Assembly: GCA_003427395.1 (NCBI GenBank)
Contig: BFEA01000462.1
Location: 345,613 to 383,021 of the forward strand
From: Chara braunii
Taxonomy: Eukaryota > Streptophyta > Charophyceae > Charales > Characeae
Reading direction: 5' to 3'
DNA: 37,409 nucleotides
Shown here: piece after piece, positions 1-9,360 of the stretch
Numbering within the stretch: the stretch's first letter is position 1
How the letters are laid out: the number at the start of each line of letters is the position of its first letter
Notes under the pieces: model-generated
Told to the model about the DNA's origin: nothing
Database searches by the model: none
What the model saw: the letters and a program-made list of their open reading frames with translations, nothing else
Program-made: the position numbers and the translations under genes

Positions 1-313
1 TGTTTCCGTTTTGTTTCCCCCCGCCTTAAAAGCGCCAGTACATAGGCATCTGGGCTGCGGGCCTGACACCTCAAATTCTGGAGGCGCGAAACGAAACCGC
101 GACCGCCGATCTAATTTATCAACGGGGGGCACGGCGTTTGACGTTTCGGCCTCGTTTTTCTCAGATATTGATGCCGAACCTAAAAATGCCCTCCGCACCA
201 GTTTTTGCCGGGGCTGAAAGTAACAGGTACCAGCAGATGGAAAAAAGAGGGGTTAGTGGTACCGCCCTCTGTGAAGAAGAGGTGCTGGACCTCCCACCAG
301 CACATGGAAACTA

Positions 314-407
314 GAGGGCCCCTTGTTTCCACTTGTGAAAAGAAAGAACGAAGAAGAAAAAAGAACAATTGAAAGAAGCTAGCTCGCCGAGGGCCCCTTG
401 TTTCCAC
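314..407. repeat. Short direct repeat, 75-bp spacing
   Basis: The 19 bases GAGGGCCCCTTGTTTCCAC occur at 314-332 and again at 389-407. A second motif, GCTAGCTCGCCGAG, occurs at 378 and 410 and overlaps the second copy. This looks like local duplication within a repeat-rich flank. No function is visible. Confidence 0.7.
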
Positions 408-605
408 ATGCTAGCTCGCCGAGCCTCACGGGGAATCACTGCAAAGACAGCTGAGGTTCCTCTTCCCGAACGAGCAAAAGGAATAGACACTGCTGGTTTG
501 AAATGCGTACTCCCGTCTTTATGGTCTGATCCAGTTCTGAATAAGCTAGCCGGAAAGGGCCCCAAAACTTTTCTTTTCTTCGTTATTTTTTTTCGGTGTG
601 GTTGC

Positions 606-1250
606 TTTCGGTGCCATGATGAGGATGGCAGCTCTGAAAGAAAAGGTGCTCCCAGTGGACTTCTAGTTTTGAATGCATAGCGCCCTACTTGCGGTCAGAT
701 ACATTCCCGAAAACGGTAGCTGGCACATGACCTGAACCGTTTGTTTGTTTGTTTTCTTTTTTCTTTTGTTTCTCAATGCGTAGTGTTCAGAGGCAGGAAT
801 ACGGTTGCAGCTGAAGGGGATCATACTCCCTGTGAACTTCAACTTGTAATACGGAATGTATCATCCCCCATACCAGGTCGGATACATTCAAAAGAATGGT
901 AGCTAGCATGCGAGCCTTTTTTTTTTTTCTTTCCATTTTATAGCGTTGAGGGTCATGAACGGTTGAAGCTTCTGAAGGTGATCATACTCCACGTGAACTT
1001 CGACTTGTAGTATGGCCCCCATACCAGGTTGGATGCATTGAAAGGAATTGTCCTTTTCTTACCCGCCCCCCCCCCCCCCCCCCACCCACACACACCTCAC
1101 GTCATCACGTTCAGGGTCATGATGAGGGCTGCAGCTTTTGACGAGAATTGTGCTCCCCGTACTTACAGTTTCTGAATAAGACTCCAGCCTTACGCTGCCC
1201 CTTACTTCCTTGAAGATGACACTTGGAGGGTACCGGTTTACCAGGTGGGG
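606..1250. repeat. Four degenerate tandem units of about 165 bp
   Basis: Units start near 612, 785, 945 and 1108. Each runs through a core of the form CAGGGTCATGA...GCAGCT, then GATCATACTCC or GTGCTCCC, a GTGAACTTC.ACTTGTA stretch, CCCATACCAGGT, and a GGATACATTC-like end. The units are diverged but keep their order. They lie upstream of the TATAAAAG boxes, so they could be enhancer-like repeats of an LTR U3. That role is inferred from position only. Confidence 0.65.
1066..1083 (+). repeat. C18 homopolymer
   Basis: Eighteen consecutive C residues are followed by an ACCCACACAC-like run. The length may be unreliable in a draft assembly. Confidence 0.9.
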
Positions 1251-1386
1251 CGTGACCAACATCGACGAATTGTGATATCAAGTTCATGCCACGAGTATCA
1301 GGGACGACACGTCAGGGAGAAGGCGGACCACAAAGAATAGGTGAGCATTCTTCTATGGACACTGCAGAGGACCGTCCCGCTCAAGG

Positions 1387-1394
1387 TATAAAAG
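1387..1394 (+). promoter_or_regulatory. TATA box candidate
   Basis: TATAAAAG is preceded by CCGCTCAAGG and followed by CACGACGG. The same octamer recurs at 1973 in a similar GC-rich setting, and a GGGCTCAAGG follows that second copy. This could be an LTR promoter of element B; it is a candidate by sequence alone. Confidence 0.4.
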
Positions 1395-1972
1395 CACGAC
1401 GGTTGTGGAAGAGAATGCCAGAGGCTCCGGACAAGGCACAAGAATGGAGAGGCCAGACTTACGGAAAAATGTCGGGCGATGGGCCAGTCAAAAGGGGGCG
1501 CTGGGCTCTAAGGCGAGCCTCAGGCGAACTAAGCGGCGGTCGACACCGGAGTTCATCATGGGATCAGTATAGAGAAGAAAACACTGCTTGGACACGCTTG
1601 TGGCCTCGACATTTGGGCCCTGAGTAAAAAGCCAAAGAGGGCCTGTCGGCCTAAGGCTGGGGAAAGGGCCCTTGGACCATGTAATTATTAATTCTGGGGT
1701 TTGGGCCCTGCGGAATTCTATAAGGCCCGTACCTTTCATATGGGGACCATGGGAGGGCAGGCTGGGCTTAGGTTCGGAAGGAGGCCTGGTACCAGGGCGC
1801 TGCAAAAGGCCCGGTACTCGACAAAAAGGACCCCTTCCTTGAAAACCTTTCGAGAGCCCAAACAGGCCCAGGTATAGGCTTGGGGGAGCCATGGTACCGG
1901 GGAGCTGCAACTTTTTGGCAGCCCCGAAGCACAATAAGGGGCCGAGGCACTCCGAGAGGAGGGCCCGCAAAG

Positions 1973-1980
1973 TATAAAAG
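1973..1980 (+). promoter_or_regulatory. TATA box candidate of element B LTR
   Basis: TATAAAAG lies in GGGCCCGCAAAG-TATAAAAG-CCCAACC. It is on the same strand as element B's primer-binding site at 31007. Without element A, about 2.2 kb would separate the two. This fits a U3 TATA with a long R-U5, but no start site can be proven from the sequence. Confidence 0.45.
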
Positions 1981-2249
1981 CCCAACCGGGCTCAAGGAAT
2001 GGGGGGACTTCGCACATACGCACTTGCGGGCGTACGACGGGACTTGGGACTGGCGCACGTGTAGGTGCACAGAAGCACCAGCGGAAGAGTGACTCGAACG
2101 CGGAACACACGAGAAAGAAGGGAGGTAAGGGAAGAGTGTGTGGGAGGATTCCAGCGCGTCCCCATAGCCGTGAATGGGCACCTGTGCGAACACCATAGCC
2201 CCTTGCACACCAGCGCACAAGGGCACTATCGCCCAAGACCGCGCACGAC

Positions 2250-2640
2250 CACAGAGGTGTGCGCACAGGCGCATAGCCCCCGCGCACGGTCGGAAGGCCC
2301 TCGTGTACAGGCGCGGAGGCCGCGCGTGGCCACGGAGGCGCGCAGCCTCATGCAGCCCCCGCGCATGGTCAATGGACCCACGCACACGGTCGGAAGCCCC
2401 GCGCGCATGGGCGCGCAGCCCGCGCAGGGCCACAGAGGCGCGGCTACAGGCGCACAGCCTGCGAGCACGGTCGGAAGGCCCCACACGCACGGCCGCGCAA
2501 CGATGCTTAGTCCGTGTGCGGCCACAGAGGTGAGTGCACAGGCGCACAGCCCCGCACAACCCTGCATAGTTTCTGCGCATGGTCGGAAGGCCCGGATGCA
2601 TAGGTGCATAGTGGCGCGGAACCCCGCATGCGTCAACGCG
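2250..2640. repeat. GC-rich degenerate minisatellite
   Basis: Repeated words are CCACAGAGG(C/T)G (2252, 2330 as a variant, 2430, 2522) and GGTCGGAAGGCCC-like blocks (2288, 2388, 2469, 2581). The words GCACAGGCGCA(T/C)AGCCC also recur. Spacing varies from about 80 to 112 bp. Reading frames across it stay open on both strands because of the repeat composition. Confidence 0.65.
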
Positions 2641-2878
2641 GGATAGGGATCGGGGTGCACAGGACCCGCACGTGTCACTACCCAGGCGGAGCAGTCGGGA
2701 TAGTGCGCGAACACGCCCGCAGGATAGGGATTTGGGCGCACGGGACCTGCACGTGTCACTGCGCAGCCGGGGCAGTCGGGATAGTGCGCGCACAAGCGCG
2801 CAGAATCGGGATCGGGGCACGTGGGCCACATGCGTGTCACTGCGTAGGCGGAGCAGTCGGGATAGCGTGCGCACACGC
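2641..2878. repeat. 81-bp minisatellite, left of element A
   Basis: Units start at 2641, 2722 and 2803, exactly 81 bp apart. Each carries GGAT(A/C)GGGAT, a GTGTCACT core and GCAGTCGGGATAG. The third unit is cut at 2878 by the start of element A's 3' LTR. The same 81-bp unit resumes at 29693 on the far side of element A. Confidence 0.85.
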
Positions 2879-3358
2879 TGTCGCACTTTTTCCCAGTCAG
2901 GCCTCTCAGGGCGTCCGGAAAGCCAACAGGCTGTTATGTAGGATTTTGTATGTGATTGCAATAAATAAAATAAATTAAATAATGCAAATCCCTTCGTGTT
3001 TTGTGCGTCCGGCTTCGAGCGAGACCCTTCAATTGCGATCTTCGCCGGTCCCCGGTCTTAGGAATCTTTTATTTTGATTCGGAACAACGGAGAATTCATA
3101 CAAACAATAATCATAAAATTATGGGGTGCTATGCATGCATCAATTACGTCAATCTGATTTTGAGAACTGTGACAAAATGTCCACAATGACAATCATCAAC
3201 CAAGAATAATGCAGAAAACAAGACTGACTGACTCTAACAAAACAGAGGCAGTCGAGTGAGGGAAGAATGAGAACTCGTAATAATCTCAGAAAGTACATGT
3301 GAATGAGCATGGTCAACACCTCTCAAGAGTCCTCACTCATCCCCCTTGTCAGTCTTTC

Positions 3359-4021
3359 TCAAACTCTTTTTACTGATCTTCTCTGGTGCCGTGACCCACG
3401 CCCACGTACAATCTGTGACTGAGGCTTCGTGACAAAGAGCCACCTATAACCAGTGAGCTTTGAGCATGACCATCCAAGGCACATGACACGGTAGTTAACC
3501 ATGGAGCAGAACTCCTCCCACAATGTAGGCAGCCCGTCCACTGACAAGACTCCTCGTCTGAGGTAGGGATACTTAGTGGACTCAGTCAACACCTCAATCT
3601 CGATCACCGCCGAAGAGATGTACCTCTTTGCCAATCCAATCACATCGAGCCAACTCGTGTCATCTATGAGAAGAAAAGGGATTGGAGGCCTAGGATAGTC
3701 CGTATAGAGCATAGGCCCGTAGCCGCGGATCAACGTAGTGTCACTCTCATCAAGCTCTCTCTCTCTCTGCTCAAGATATTCAGTGGCTGAGACCCAGACT
3801 GGATCAAAAAGTTCATGAGTCTCCTTGCCTTTCTTCAGGTAAGGCCTCAGATCGTGGATAGTGCCATCAACAAAACTGGTCTGGACAATGAAGATTGACA
3901 GATCTCCCTGTCTGAAACCAATAGCACTAACATACCGATAATGAAATGCCTCTTTGCATGAGATCCGATTGAGGCTGGCCAGTACTGACTCACTGACCGG
4001 AGAAGACTGAACTGTGCTCAT
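3359..4021 (-). CDS. LTR-encoded type I module protein, 220 aa, unknown function
   Basis: The ATG at 4021 opens 220 codons, the longest intact ORF of the LTR. I do not recognise the family. Residues 25-130 match the leader ORFs at 21364-20951 and 33788-34267. They share an aromatic FHYRY start, a hydrophobic strand then HDLRPY and a K-G turn, a helix rich in E and R, a PPIPF segment and a D.TSW..VIGLAKR end. The C-terminal third has another predicted strand-helix-strand and a basic tail (RGRG..RR.VKR). No signal peptide or membrane segment is evident. It lies about 6.7 kb inside the LTR, in the gag direction, and would fall in the long R-U5 leader if the TATA at 9354 is used. The other LTR copy is broken by stops. 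Confidence 0.6.
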   Translation of the reverse strand: MSTVQSSPVSESVLASLNRISCKEAFHYRYVSAIGFRQGDLSIFIVQTSFVDGTIHDLRPYLKKGKETHELFDPVWVSATEYLEQRERELDESDTTLIRGYGPMLYTDYPRPPIPFLLIDDTSWLDVIGLAKRYISSAVIEIEVLTESTKYPYLRRGVLSVDGLPTLWEEFCSMVNYRVMCLGWSCSKLTGYRWLFVTKPQSQIVRGRGSRHQRRSVKRV

Positions 4022-4089
4022 GAGTACTCTTGCCCATATAACCTGATCAGACTATCCCGGAAAACTGACTGCCAAACTGATCGCAGGAA

Positions 4090-4212
4090 AACGATTGCTG
4101 AAAACTGATTGCTGAAACTGATTGCTGAAAATATGATTGCTGAAAAAAAAATTGGTTGCTGAAAAACTAATTGCTGAAAAAAATTGATTGCTAAAAAACT
4201 AATTGCTGAATA
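4090..4212. repeat. TGATTGCTGAAAA tandem repeat in LTR
   Basis: About seven or eight copies of (C/A)TGATTGCTGAAAA(A) occur, with variable A runs and a 13-17 bp period. The other LTR has the corresponding tract at about 22915-23015 with a different copy arrangement, so the array has changed since the LTRs separated. It lies between the 220-aa ORF and the 83-aa ORF. Confidence 0.8.
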
Positions 4213-4255
4213 TTCGGATAAAGAGAGTTACACCTATTCGGAGGCGAAATGCTCA

Positions 4256-4507
4256 CTAATGGCTGCCAGCAGTCCTTCTCGCTTCCTCAATAGTACCCAC
4301 AGAAGTTATGGTGGCACATAGTCTGCCATTCTTGTCGTGCAGGTAGTACGTGTACTCTATTTTTGTGTGATTTCTCACAAGGGCCAGTGNTTGTTCCATC
4401 ATCATAGTAGTTTGCTGATTGTACTCATCAACCCCACTCTCCCTCCAGGTGTCTGCAGTACTCTGATACAGCGAGCATGAGACTCTAATCGTGCTGTTGC
4501 TTTCCAT
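4256..4507 (-). CDS. LTR-encoded type II module protein, 83 aa, unknown function
   Basis: The ATG at 4507 gives 83 codons containing one ambiguous residue. The visible pattern is a strand (STIRVSCSLY), a helix-prone middle (QQTTMMMEQ.LALVRNH), then an aromatic strand KIEYTYYLHDKNGR and a short helix (TIEEARRT). The same strand-turn-helix pattern appears in the ORFs at 5522-5361, 19799-19530 and upstream of 27976. I therefore call it a type II module of the element's small-protein family. No known domain is recognised. The copy in the other LTR (from 23057) runs into the assembly gap. Confidence 0.5.
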   Translation of the reverse strand: MESNSTIRVSCSLYQSTADTWRESGVDEYNQQTTMMMEQXLALVRNHTKIEYTYYLHDKNGRLCATITSVGTIEEARRTAGSH

Positions 4508-5034
4508 ATCCCCATTGAATTCTCGCTACANCAGTCCTCCCAACTTGAGACAGGTGACTTTTGAAAGATTCGAGTACGGAAAGAGCATTGAGTTAATTCT
4601 GCTGAAAACCGGTTGCTGGCAGCTAGCTGTAGTTCTCTGAGTGCCGTGTCTTGATGCTGATTTGGGGTCTGAACAATCGCTGACCAGTAAGCTTAGTAGC
4701 GGTTGGTCAGAAAACTGAAGTTGCTGTCCCGAAAATTGATTGATTGTTGCCCCGAAGGCTGACGACTTACTGTTCCAGAAACCGATTACTTGCTGTTTTC
4801 TGAATAATGTTCCTTAAGTGTTGCTTCTGAAGACTGAGTCTGAATGTTGGGTCCGAATGATGGATCTGAATGATGGTTCTAAGTACTGCTTATAAAAGTC
4901 TATTACGGTCAGAGTTAATTGCTTGCCGATTATGCAAAGGTTGGACAGTGGCTAAATCCACAGTTAATTGCCGCTCCTGAGCATCGCCCTAAATACTTGT
5001 TCTGAGCGTAGTCCCGAGTATCATCTCGAGGAAC

Positions 5035-5275
5035 GCACTGAGTACAGTTTCAAATACAGTTTGAGTATTGTCCCTAGTACAAATTTGAGTACCGCTCCGA
5101 GTACGATTCAAAGTACAGTTCCAAGTAGGGTTCCGAGTACAGTTCCAAGTACGATTCAGAGTACAGTTCCGCGTGCAACTCTGAGTACAGTTCTGAATAC
5201 AATTCAGAGCACAATCCTAAGTGTAACTCAGGGTACAGTTCTNAGCACAGTTCCAAGTACCATCTGAGCATTGGA
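5035..5275. repeat. 15-bp degenerate tandem repeat in LTR
   Basis: Units of the type AGTACAGTTCCG are spaced about 15 bp apart and run for some 240 bp. Because 15 is a multiple of 3, several frames stay open and translate as pseudo-repeats (S-T-V-P on plus, L-E-L-Y-S on minus). I do not call these genes. The tract is identical at 23836-24076, including the ambiguous base at 5243. Confidence 0.75.
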
Positions 5276-5360
5276 AACTGTTCCGAGCGCAGTCGTGAGC
5301 TTTAACGCAACTCTGAGCGTTGAAACCTCTCTGGACACTGTGCCAACCGCGCGGCCTAGC

Positions 5361-5522
5361 TCACGAGAACTTCGCTTTGGCCTTTTCCACAGTCTCTAGC
5401 GACGAGCCGATGCTGTGTACCCTGCCTTCCCTCCCATAGAAGTAGACCACATATTCGATATACCTCTCACTCTTCACCCTTTGGACANCGTACTCACGTT
5501 GAATTTTTCTATTAAATTCCAT
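5361..5522 (-). CDS. LTR-encoded type II module ORF, 53 aa, unknown function
   Basis: The ATG at 5522 starts 53 codons ending at TGA 5363-5361. The frame is open upstream to a TAA near 5634, so a longer exon without its own ATG is possible. The key stretch is RYIEYVVYFYGREGR followed by a helix ETVEKAKA. It matches KIEYTYYLHDKNGR plus TIEEARRT of the 83-aa ORF at 4507-4256 in both spacing and character. It lies in the same orientation as gag. The copy in the other LTR (24323-24162) is identical as far as I can see, including the ambiguous base at codon 12. Confidence 0.45.
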   Translation of the reverse strand: MEFNRKIQREYXVQRVKSERYIEYVVYFYGREGRVHSIGSSLETVEKAKAKFS

Positions 5523-5639
5523 ATCTAGGCAGGCTCCTACCTCCCACCCCTCTTGCTTTTCTCTAATTAGAGTATTCTTTACTACTAAGATCTCGTCACC
5601 CTTCTTGTCCTCCTCTCTCTTACACTCAGATTATGTAGC

Positions 5640-7077
5640 AGTATGCCTTGATCATCACCCTCAAGCACGAGGTAATCTGGGCGCCAACAGGACGACGTTT
5701 GATAGCTGTCTGGCCACTGTTTGCTCACTGTATGAATTGGTGTCTCTGATTACTACTCCTCGTTGTTGTCTCCAAGCACTGTTACCAGTGAAGCCGTGTC
5801 CGAGTGCTGGGTCAGAGTACCACTCTCAACAGTTTCTAAATATCTGAGATCAATTTCGGTTGTCCGAGTTTGAGTCCAAATAATCCGGGTCCGAGTTTCG
5901 AGTTCTGTTGTCTGAGTGTCAGGACGCAACGATAACTCTCCGTCAATTTTCGTGGTCCATGACAACAGAACACACTCAAGAAACTTGATTGATTATGCTT
6001 GCGCCCGCTTTGGCCTGGTGGTGTCTATTTTGGGTTTGCTTAACTCTGGTCTGAGTCAAGTATGTCCGATTGTAGTCTGAGTTCACCCAAATTGGTTATC
6101 ATAACTTAGACCGGGTTCGCATAATTAAGTCCTCAAAACTGAATTTATATTTGTAGGGTCCGGTTTAAGGGACTCGTCGCGCCGGACAACCTCTCTAAAC
6201 AGAGTGCGTTTATACTCAGCTCACCTACCAGTCGCGTACGACACAACCAAGAACAGACTACTGAGTCACAATGTGTGACTCGCTCATGCACTATTCACGA
6301 CGATGCAGCATAACCGATTAGGAATTATGCAGCTCCTTCCCCTTCCACTAAACTGGGTCCTTTGCACGATAACCACAATTCTTGTTTTGTTAGTGCCCCA
6401 GAAGAAGTACTAGATGTGGCCTTCACTGGGTTAGCGACTGTGCACTCTTGATGCCAAGTACAACTTGCCAGTAACTAAATGTACCTAATAATGATCTGGT
6501 TGTTTGCATAGACCGAGTAGTTCAGACTCCGTAACTCAGAACCCAAGCCACCAGGTGGTCTGTCTGGACCCCCCCCCTTTCGCACCACAACGATCAGTTC
6601 ACTGGGCACGTATTGCAGTCTAACAAAACAGATGCATAAACGTGGAACTCACTGACTCTGTTTTTGTGGTAATTCCCCTCTCCCTTAATTAGTTGTCACT
6701 GGCTAAATCGACAGGATAATAGTCAGTCAATCACCGTCAAGTAAAAACTTGGCAAGAATATAGTGGATTTTTCTCAGCGCTGACTTTCTTTTTCCCATTT
6801 ACTCAGAGAAGTGTAAGACCTTGAAAGCACGGCCTGAGATTCATTCTCGCATTTCCATCAACAGAATAAGCCCGTCCGGCGAGCTTGGAGATATACCTGT
6901 ATTGTTCAATCAAAAGTCTGCCAGTGGTCACCAGGCCAACAAGTACATTCAATCGAACATTCGTCTACATACACACGTACGGGTGGGAACTTGTAGGCTT
7001 ATGCAGTCACACGCTCNACTTTTTTCTCAGAGCTCGAGTGAGTTAGTATCACTGTTGGTGGCCATTCAATAGGGTGT
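5640..7077. other. LTR stretch without a supported gene
   Basis: Only short, non-conserved frames occur here. The segment is moderately AT-rich with scattered CTGAGTN-type motifs (CGAGTTTGAGTCC, TCTGAGTTCACCC). A matching segment lies at 24440-25877 in the other LTR with few differences. I see no promoter, RNA gene or domain. Confidence 0.6.
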
Positions 7078-7320
7078 GCACATGCAGGTCTACGACCCAC
7101 ANTCCCATGNACTCTCGCAAGTATCTGATGCAATCACAAGATGCGGTCACATGGTACAATCAAGCGGTGCAACCACCCGAAGTAGTCGAGCGATGCAATC
7201 TCATGATACAGTTGNGCANTGCGATCACTCGATGCAACCACGTNATGCAGTCATACAATACAATCACGCAGTGCAGTCACACAAAACCATCACTCGGTGC
7301 CGTCAAACAGTGTAGTCACG
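7078..7320. repeat. GATGCAGTCAC-type tandem repeat in LTR
   Basis: Words of the type GATGCAATCAC, GGTGCAACCAC and GTGCAGTCAC recur every 14-15 bp. Four N bases fall in this tract, and the same N pattern (GTTGNGCANTGCG, ACGTNATGC) is present at 26013-26044 in the other LTR. Open frames here come from the repeat. Confidence 0.7.
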
Positions 7321-8641
7321 TAGCCCGTTTGCACACGAGTACAAAAGTTGTTCGATTCTTTAACTTCGGCATGTGGCCGGTTAAACCCCTCAGAGCAGAG
7401 AAGTACGACCAATTGACAGCGCCAGCGCAAAAATTACCCAACCACTTCCGTCTTGCTAATTCCCTTAGAATAATAGCGCGTACATTAGATTCTTTTCACG
7501 GCAAGCACATTTTCAATTATTGTTGTGGATCGGGGCTTTTCTCCCTTGTTTACCCGTGTGATAGACCCTTGTTATGATAAGACATAACCGGCTAAACAAT
7601 GACCAATCATCTTAGTTTACTAAAATAAAAGTCAGAACAAGAACCGAAAATTAATAAAGTTAAAAGGAGTATTCTCATAACGGTCACTGTCTTATGTGAG
7701 AATTTCGACCAGAGCAACCATGATGATGCACGCCAGCAACCTCTGGCAGACACAAGTTCAGGATCACTCAGAGGCAGCGTGACAGGTGGTGAACTGACTT
7801 GTCTTTAAGAAAATCAGGGCTCCCTCATTGCACAGGAACGCAGAGGCACTGTTGAAGTCATCAGCGATACTTCCACTCACGCGTCCCGCTCACATACACC
7901 ATGTAAGAAGAGTAGGTGTTTGATGTTGAGCGACCTCTTTTAGTCAGTGAGCGACGGGATCAAGCGGCTAAGCAATAGTTTCGGCACTCATCGGAGCTTC
8001 TTGGAAATTTCCCATGATAATCGCCTCGGAAAACGTTTCCCCGAGAGTTATCTGGACTGAGCGCAGAAATGGCAGAACACGCTGAGCCCTGTAGCCCAAG
8101 AGGCGATCTACGTTGACCTCTCAATCACCTCTCACGACCCTACAGTCTGTCTCACGTCACTTACACTCGTACACCGCTAGTTACGGTCACTTCTCAGGCT
8201 CGTCAAATATTGAAGTTCAGTTGACATCATCATCCTCCACCTACTCACGCGTTTCAGCTCTCGCCGCTTCTCTTCTTTCCCACTAACCTCTCTCCGTCCT
8301 ATCAGACTGCCACGCGTGCATCGAGCACGCTGTCGGCTCTCATCCACACATCTCTAGTTGACCACCCTCTTGCTCTTCCCAGGGCGCGCCACTTGTCAGA
8401 CAAGTCCCCCAAGCATGTCCCTGTCCTGCTGTATTTGACTTCGTTTCGAGATTCATCCTGTTCCCCCTCACTGACGAGCGCAGCAGGCTCACTCTCCGTT
8501 CTCGTGCATTACCCGCTAGCTTTGACGTCAACCGTTTCTCTCCCTCTCACTCACACTTTTGTTGTGCCTCGCATATGCTTGCCCTTGCCCCGTAGCTCAT
8601 ACCCCGCTTTTGAATGACCAACATCCTCTCGTACCGCTGCC
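7321..8641. other. LTR stretch without a supported gene
   Basis: Only shadow frames occur here. A short frame at 7074-7577 extends from the GATGCAGTCAC repeat and is not conserved: its counterpart in the other LTR stops at 26215. A 17-bp insertion (ATCACGCAATCTGCCGT) lies in the 5' LTR copy near 26356 relative to this one. I see nothing else to annotate. Confidence 0.5.
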
Positions 8642-9121
8642 TTACACACGTCCTTTCCCCTTGTTCTGCTGTCTTTTTGTTCCGCGGCCTATGGGCATGA
8701 GTTGTCGAGAGCTGGCCTCAGGTCCCTTTTCCACCGGCTCCGCGGCTCGATGGTGCTTTTGGATCTCCTCGGGTCTGTTCCAGGACCTGAGGTCCGTTTC
8801 TCGGTCCGCCTCCCTCATTTCACTCTCCCCGCCTGAGTCTCTCTCGTTGTGCTGTTCCTCCCTTGTCTTTGTCCCAGTGGATGACTCGGTCTCATGATAA
8901 ATGACCGTCACCCTCAAGCCCACGGTCACCCCATCTCGTCTGCATCTCCGTTCCGCCCTGTCGCGCGCTTCGGAAATGGCAGCGTGCAGCCTCTGGTCAG
9001 CTCGCGCCTCCTCCTCTCTCCCCCCTTCAATGCAGAGTTTCAGCCGGACTACCTCTCGCCCATTATGGTCCAGGGCTGTCATAATTTGAGGGCCTTCCCC
9101 CGACACTGGAACCCAGCACAC
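8642..9121 (-). pseudogene. LTR-encoded type II module ORF, 5' end deleted
   Basis: The frame of 159 codons begins with a non-ATG codon. It contains VVRLKLCIEGG, a charged helix (ADQRLHAAISEARDRAERR) and GLRVTVIYHETE, a strand-helix-strand arrangement like other type II modules. A hydrophilic tail follows. Compared with the 5' LTR copy, about 107 bp are missing just upstream (near 9142). Those bases encode the aromatic SFVYTFFYD strand in the other copy, so this copy is probably inactive. In turn this copy stays open about 120 bp further downstream than the other, which stops at 27617. Confidence 0.4.
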
Positions 9122-9353
9122 TGTATGCCGCCAACACCCGGCCTATAGCTGTGTAGTGCCATTGCCACTCAGGATAGCCGAGAACTTATTCTCCAGGCGT
9201 TCGCAGAGAGATAGCCACTTACAGGCCCCGAAGATCCGCCCTCTCTCTTGTCTCAGGCCGGCAGCGCTAGTGCAGAGGAAACACCCTGCGACAGAAAGTA
9301 CTCTGCAACTAGTGTGCTGCGTACAACTAAACTCTCCTTCCCCGTTTTTTTTT

Positions 9354-9360
9354 TTTTATA
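9354..9360 (-). promoter_or_regulatory. TATA box candidate of element A 3' LTR
   Basis: On the minus strand GGCCTATAAAAAAA reads as a TATA box followed by an A tract. It is the best TATA-like site I found in gag orientation. If it is used, U3 is about 1.4 kb and R-U5 about 6.4 kb, which would put all the LTR module ORFs in the transcribed leader. Position and function are inferred. Confidence 0.35.

Larger units (their letters stand above)
1..2878 (+). mobile_element. Left flank of element A; probable U3 part of the LTR of plus-strand element B
   Basis: No gene is recognisable here. The stretch consists of degenerate tandem repeats (about 606-1250, 2250-2640 and 2641-2878), a C tract and two TATAAAAG boxes. 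The 81-bp repeat at its right end continues beyond element A at 29693, and the sequence then runs to an LTR end and primer-binding site at 31005-31024. I therefore infer that this is the 5' part of element B's LTR, split by element A. The start of that LTR (expected TGTC) was not found, and it may lie outside the window. Long open frames across 1768-2961 on both strands come from GC-rich repeats and are not called as genes. Confidence 0.4.

Noticed and set aside
2641-2878. CRISPR-like regular repeats
   Set aside because: Units are directly tandem without unique spacers, and the DNA is eukaryotic; this is a minisatellite.
1768-2961. A 397-codon minus-strand open frame and overlapping plus-strand frames
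   Set aside because: They run through GC-rich minisatellites, and several frames on both strands are open at once. The text is repetitive R/A/C/H with no domain.
4968-5267. Plus-strand frame with S-T-V-P pseudo-repeats
   Set aside because: It is produced by the 15-bp tandem repeat (a multiple of 3); the minus strand is equally open.
7074-7577. Plus-strand frame of 167 codons in the LTR
   Set aside because: It follows the GATGCAGTCAC repeat, contains ambiguous codons, and is cut short in the other LTR.
8559-8897. Plus-strand Cys/Pro-rich frame, also at 27375-27713
   Set aside because: It is the antisense shadow of the type II module frame; the minus-strand frame has the conserved motifs.
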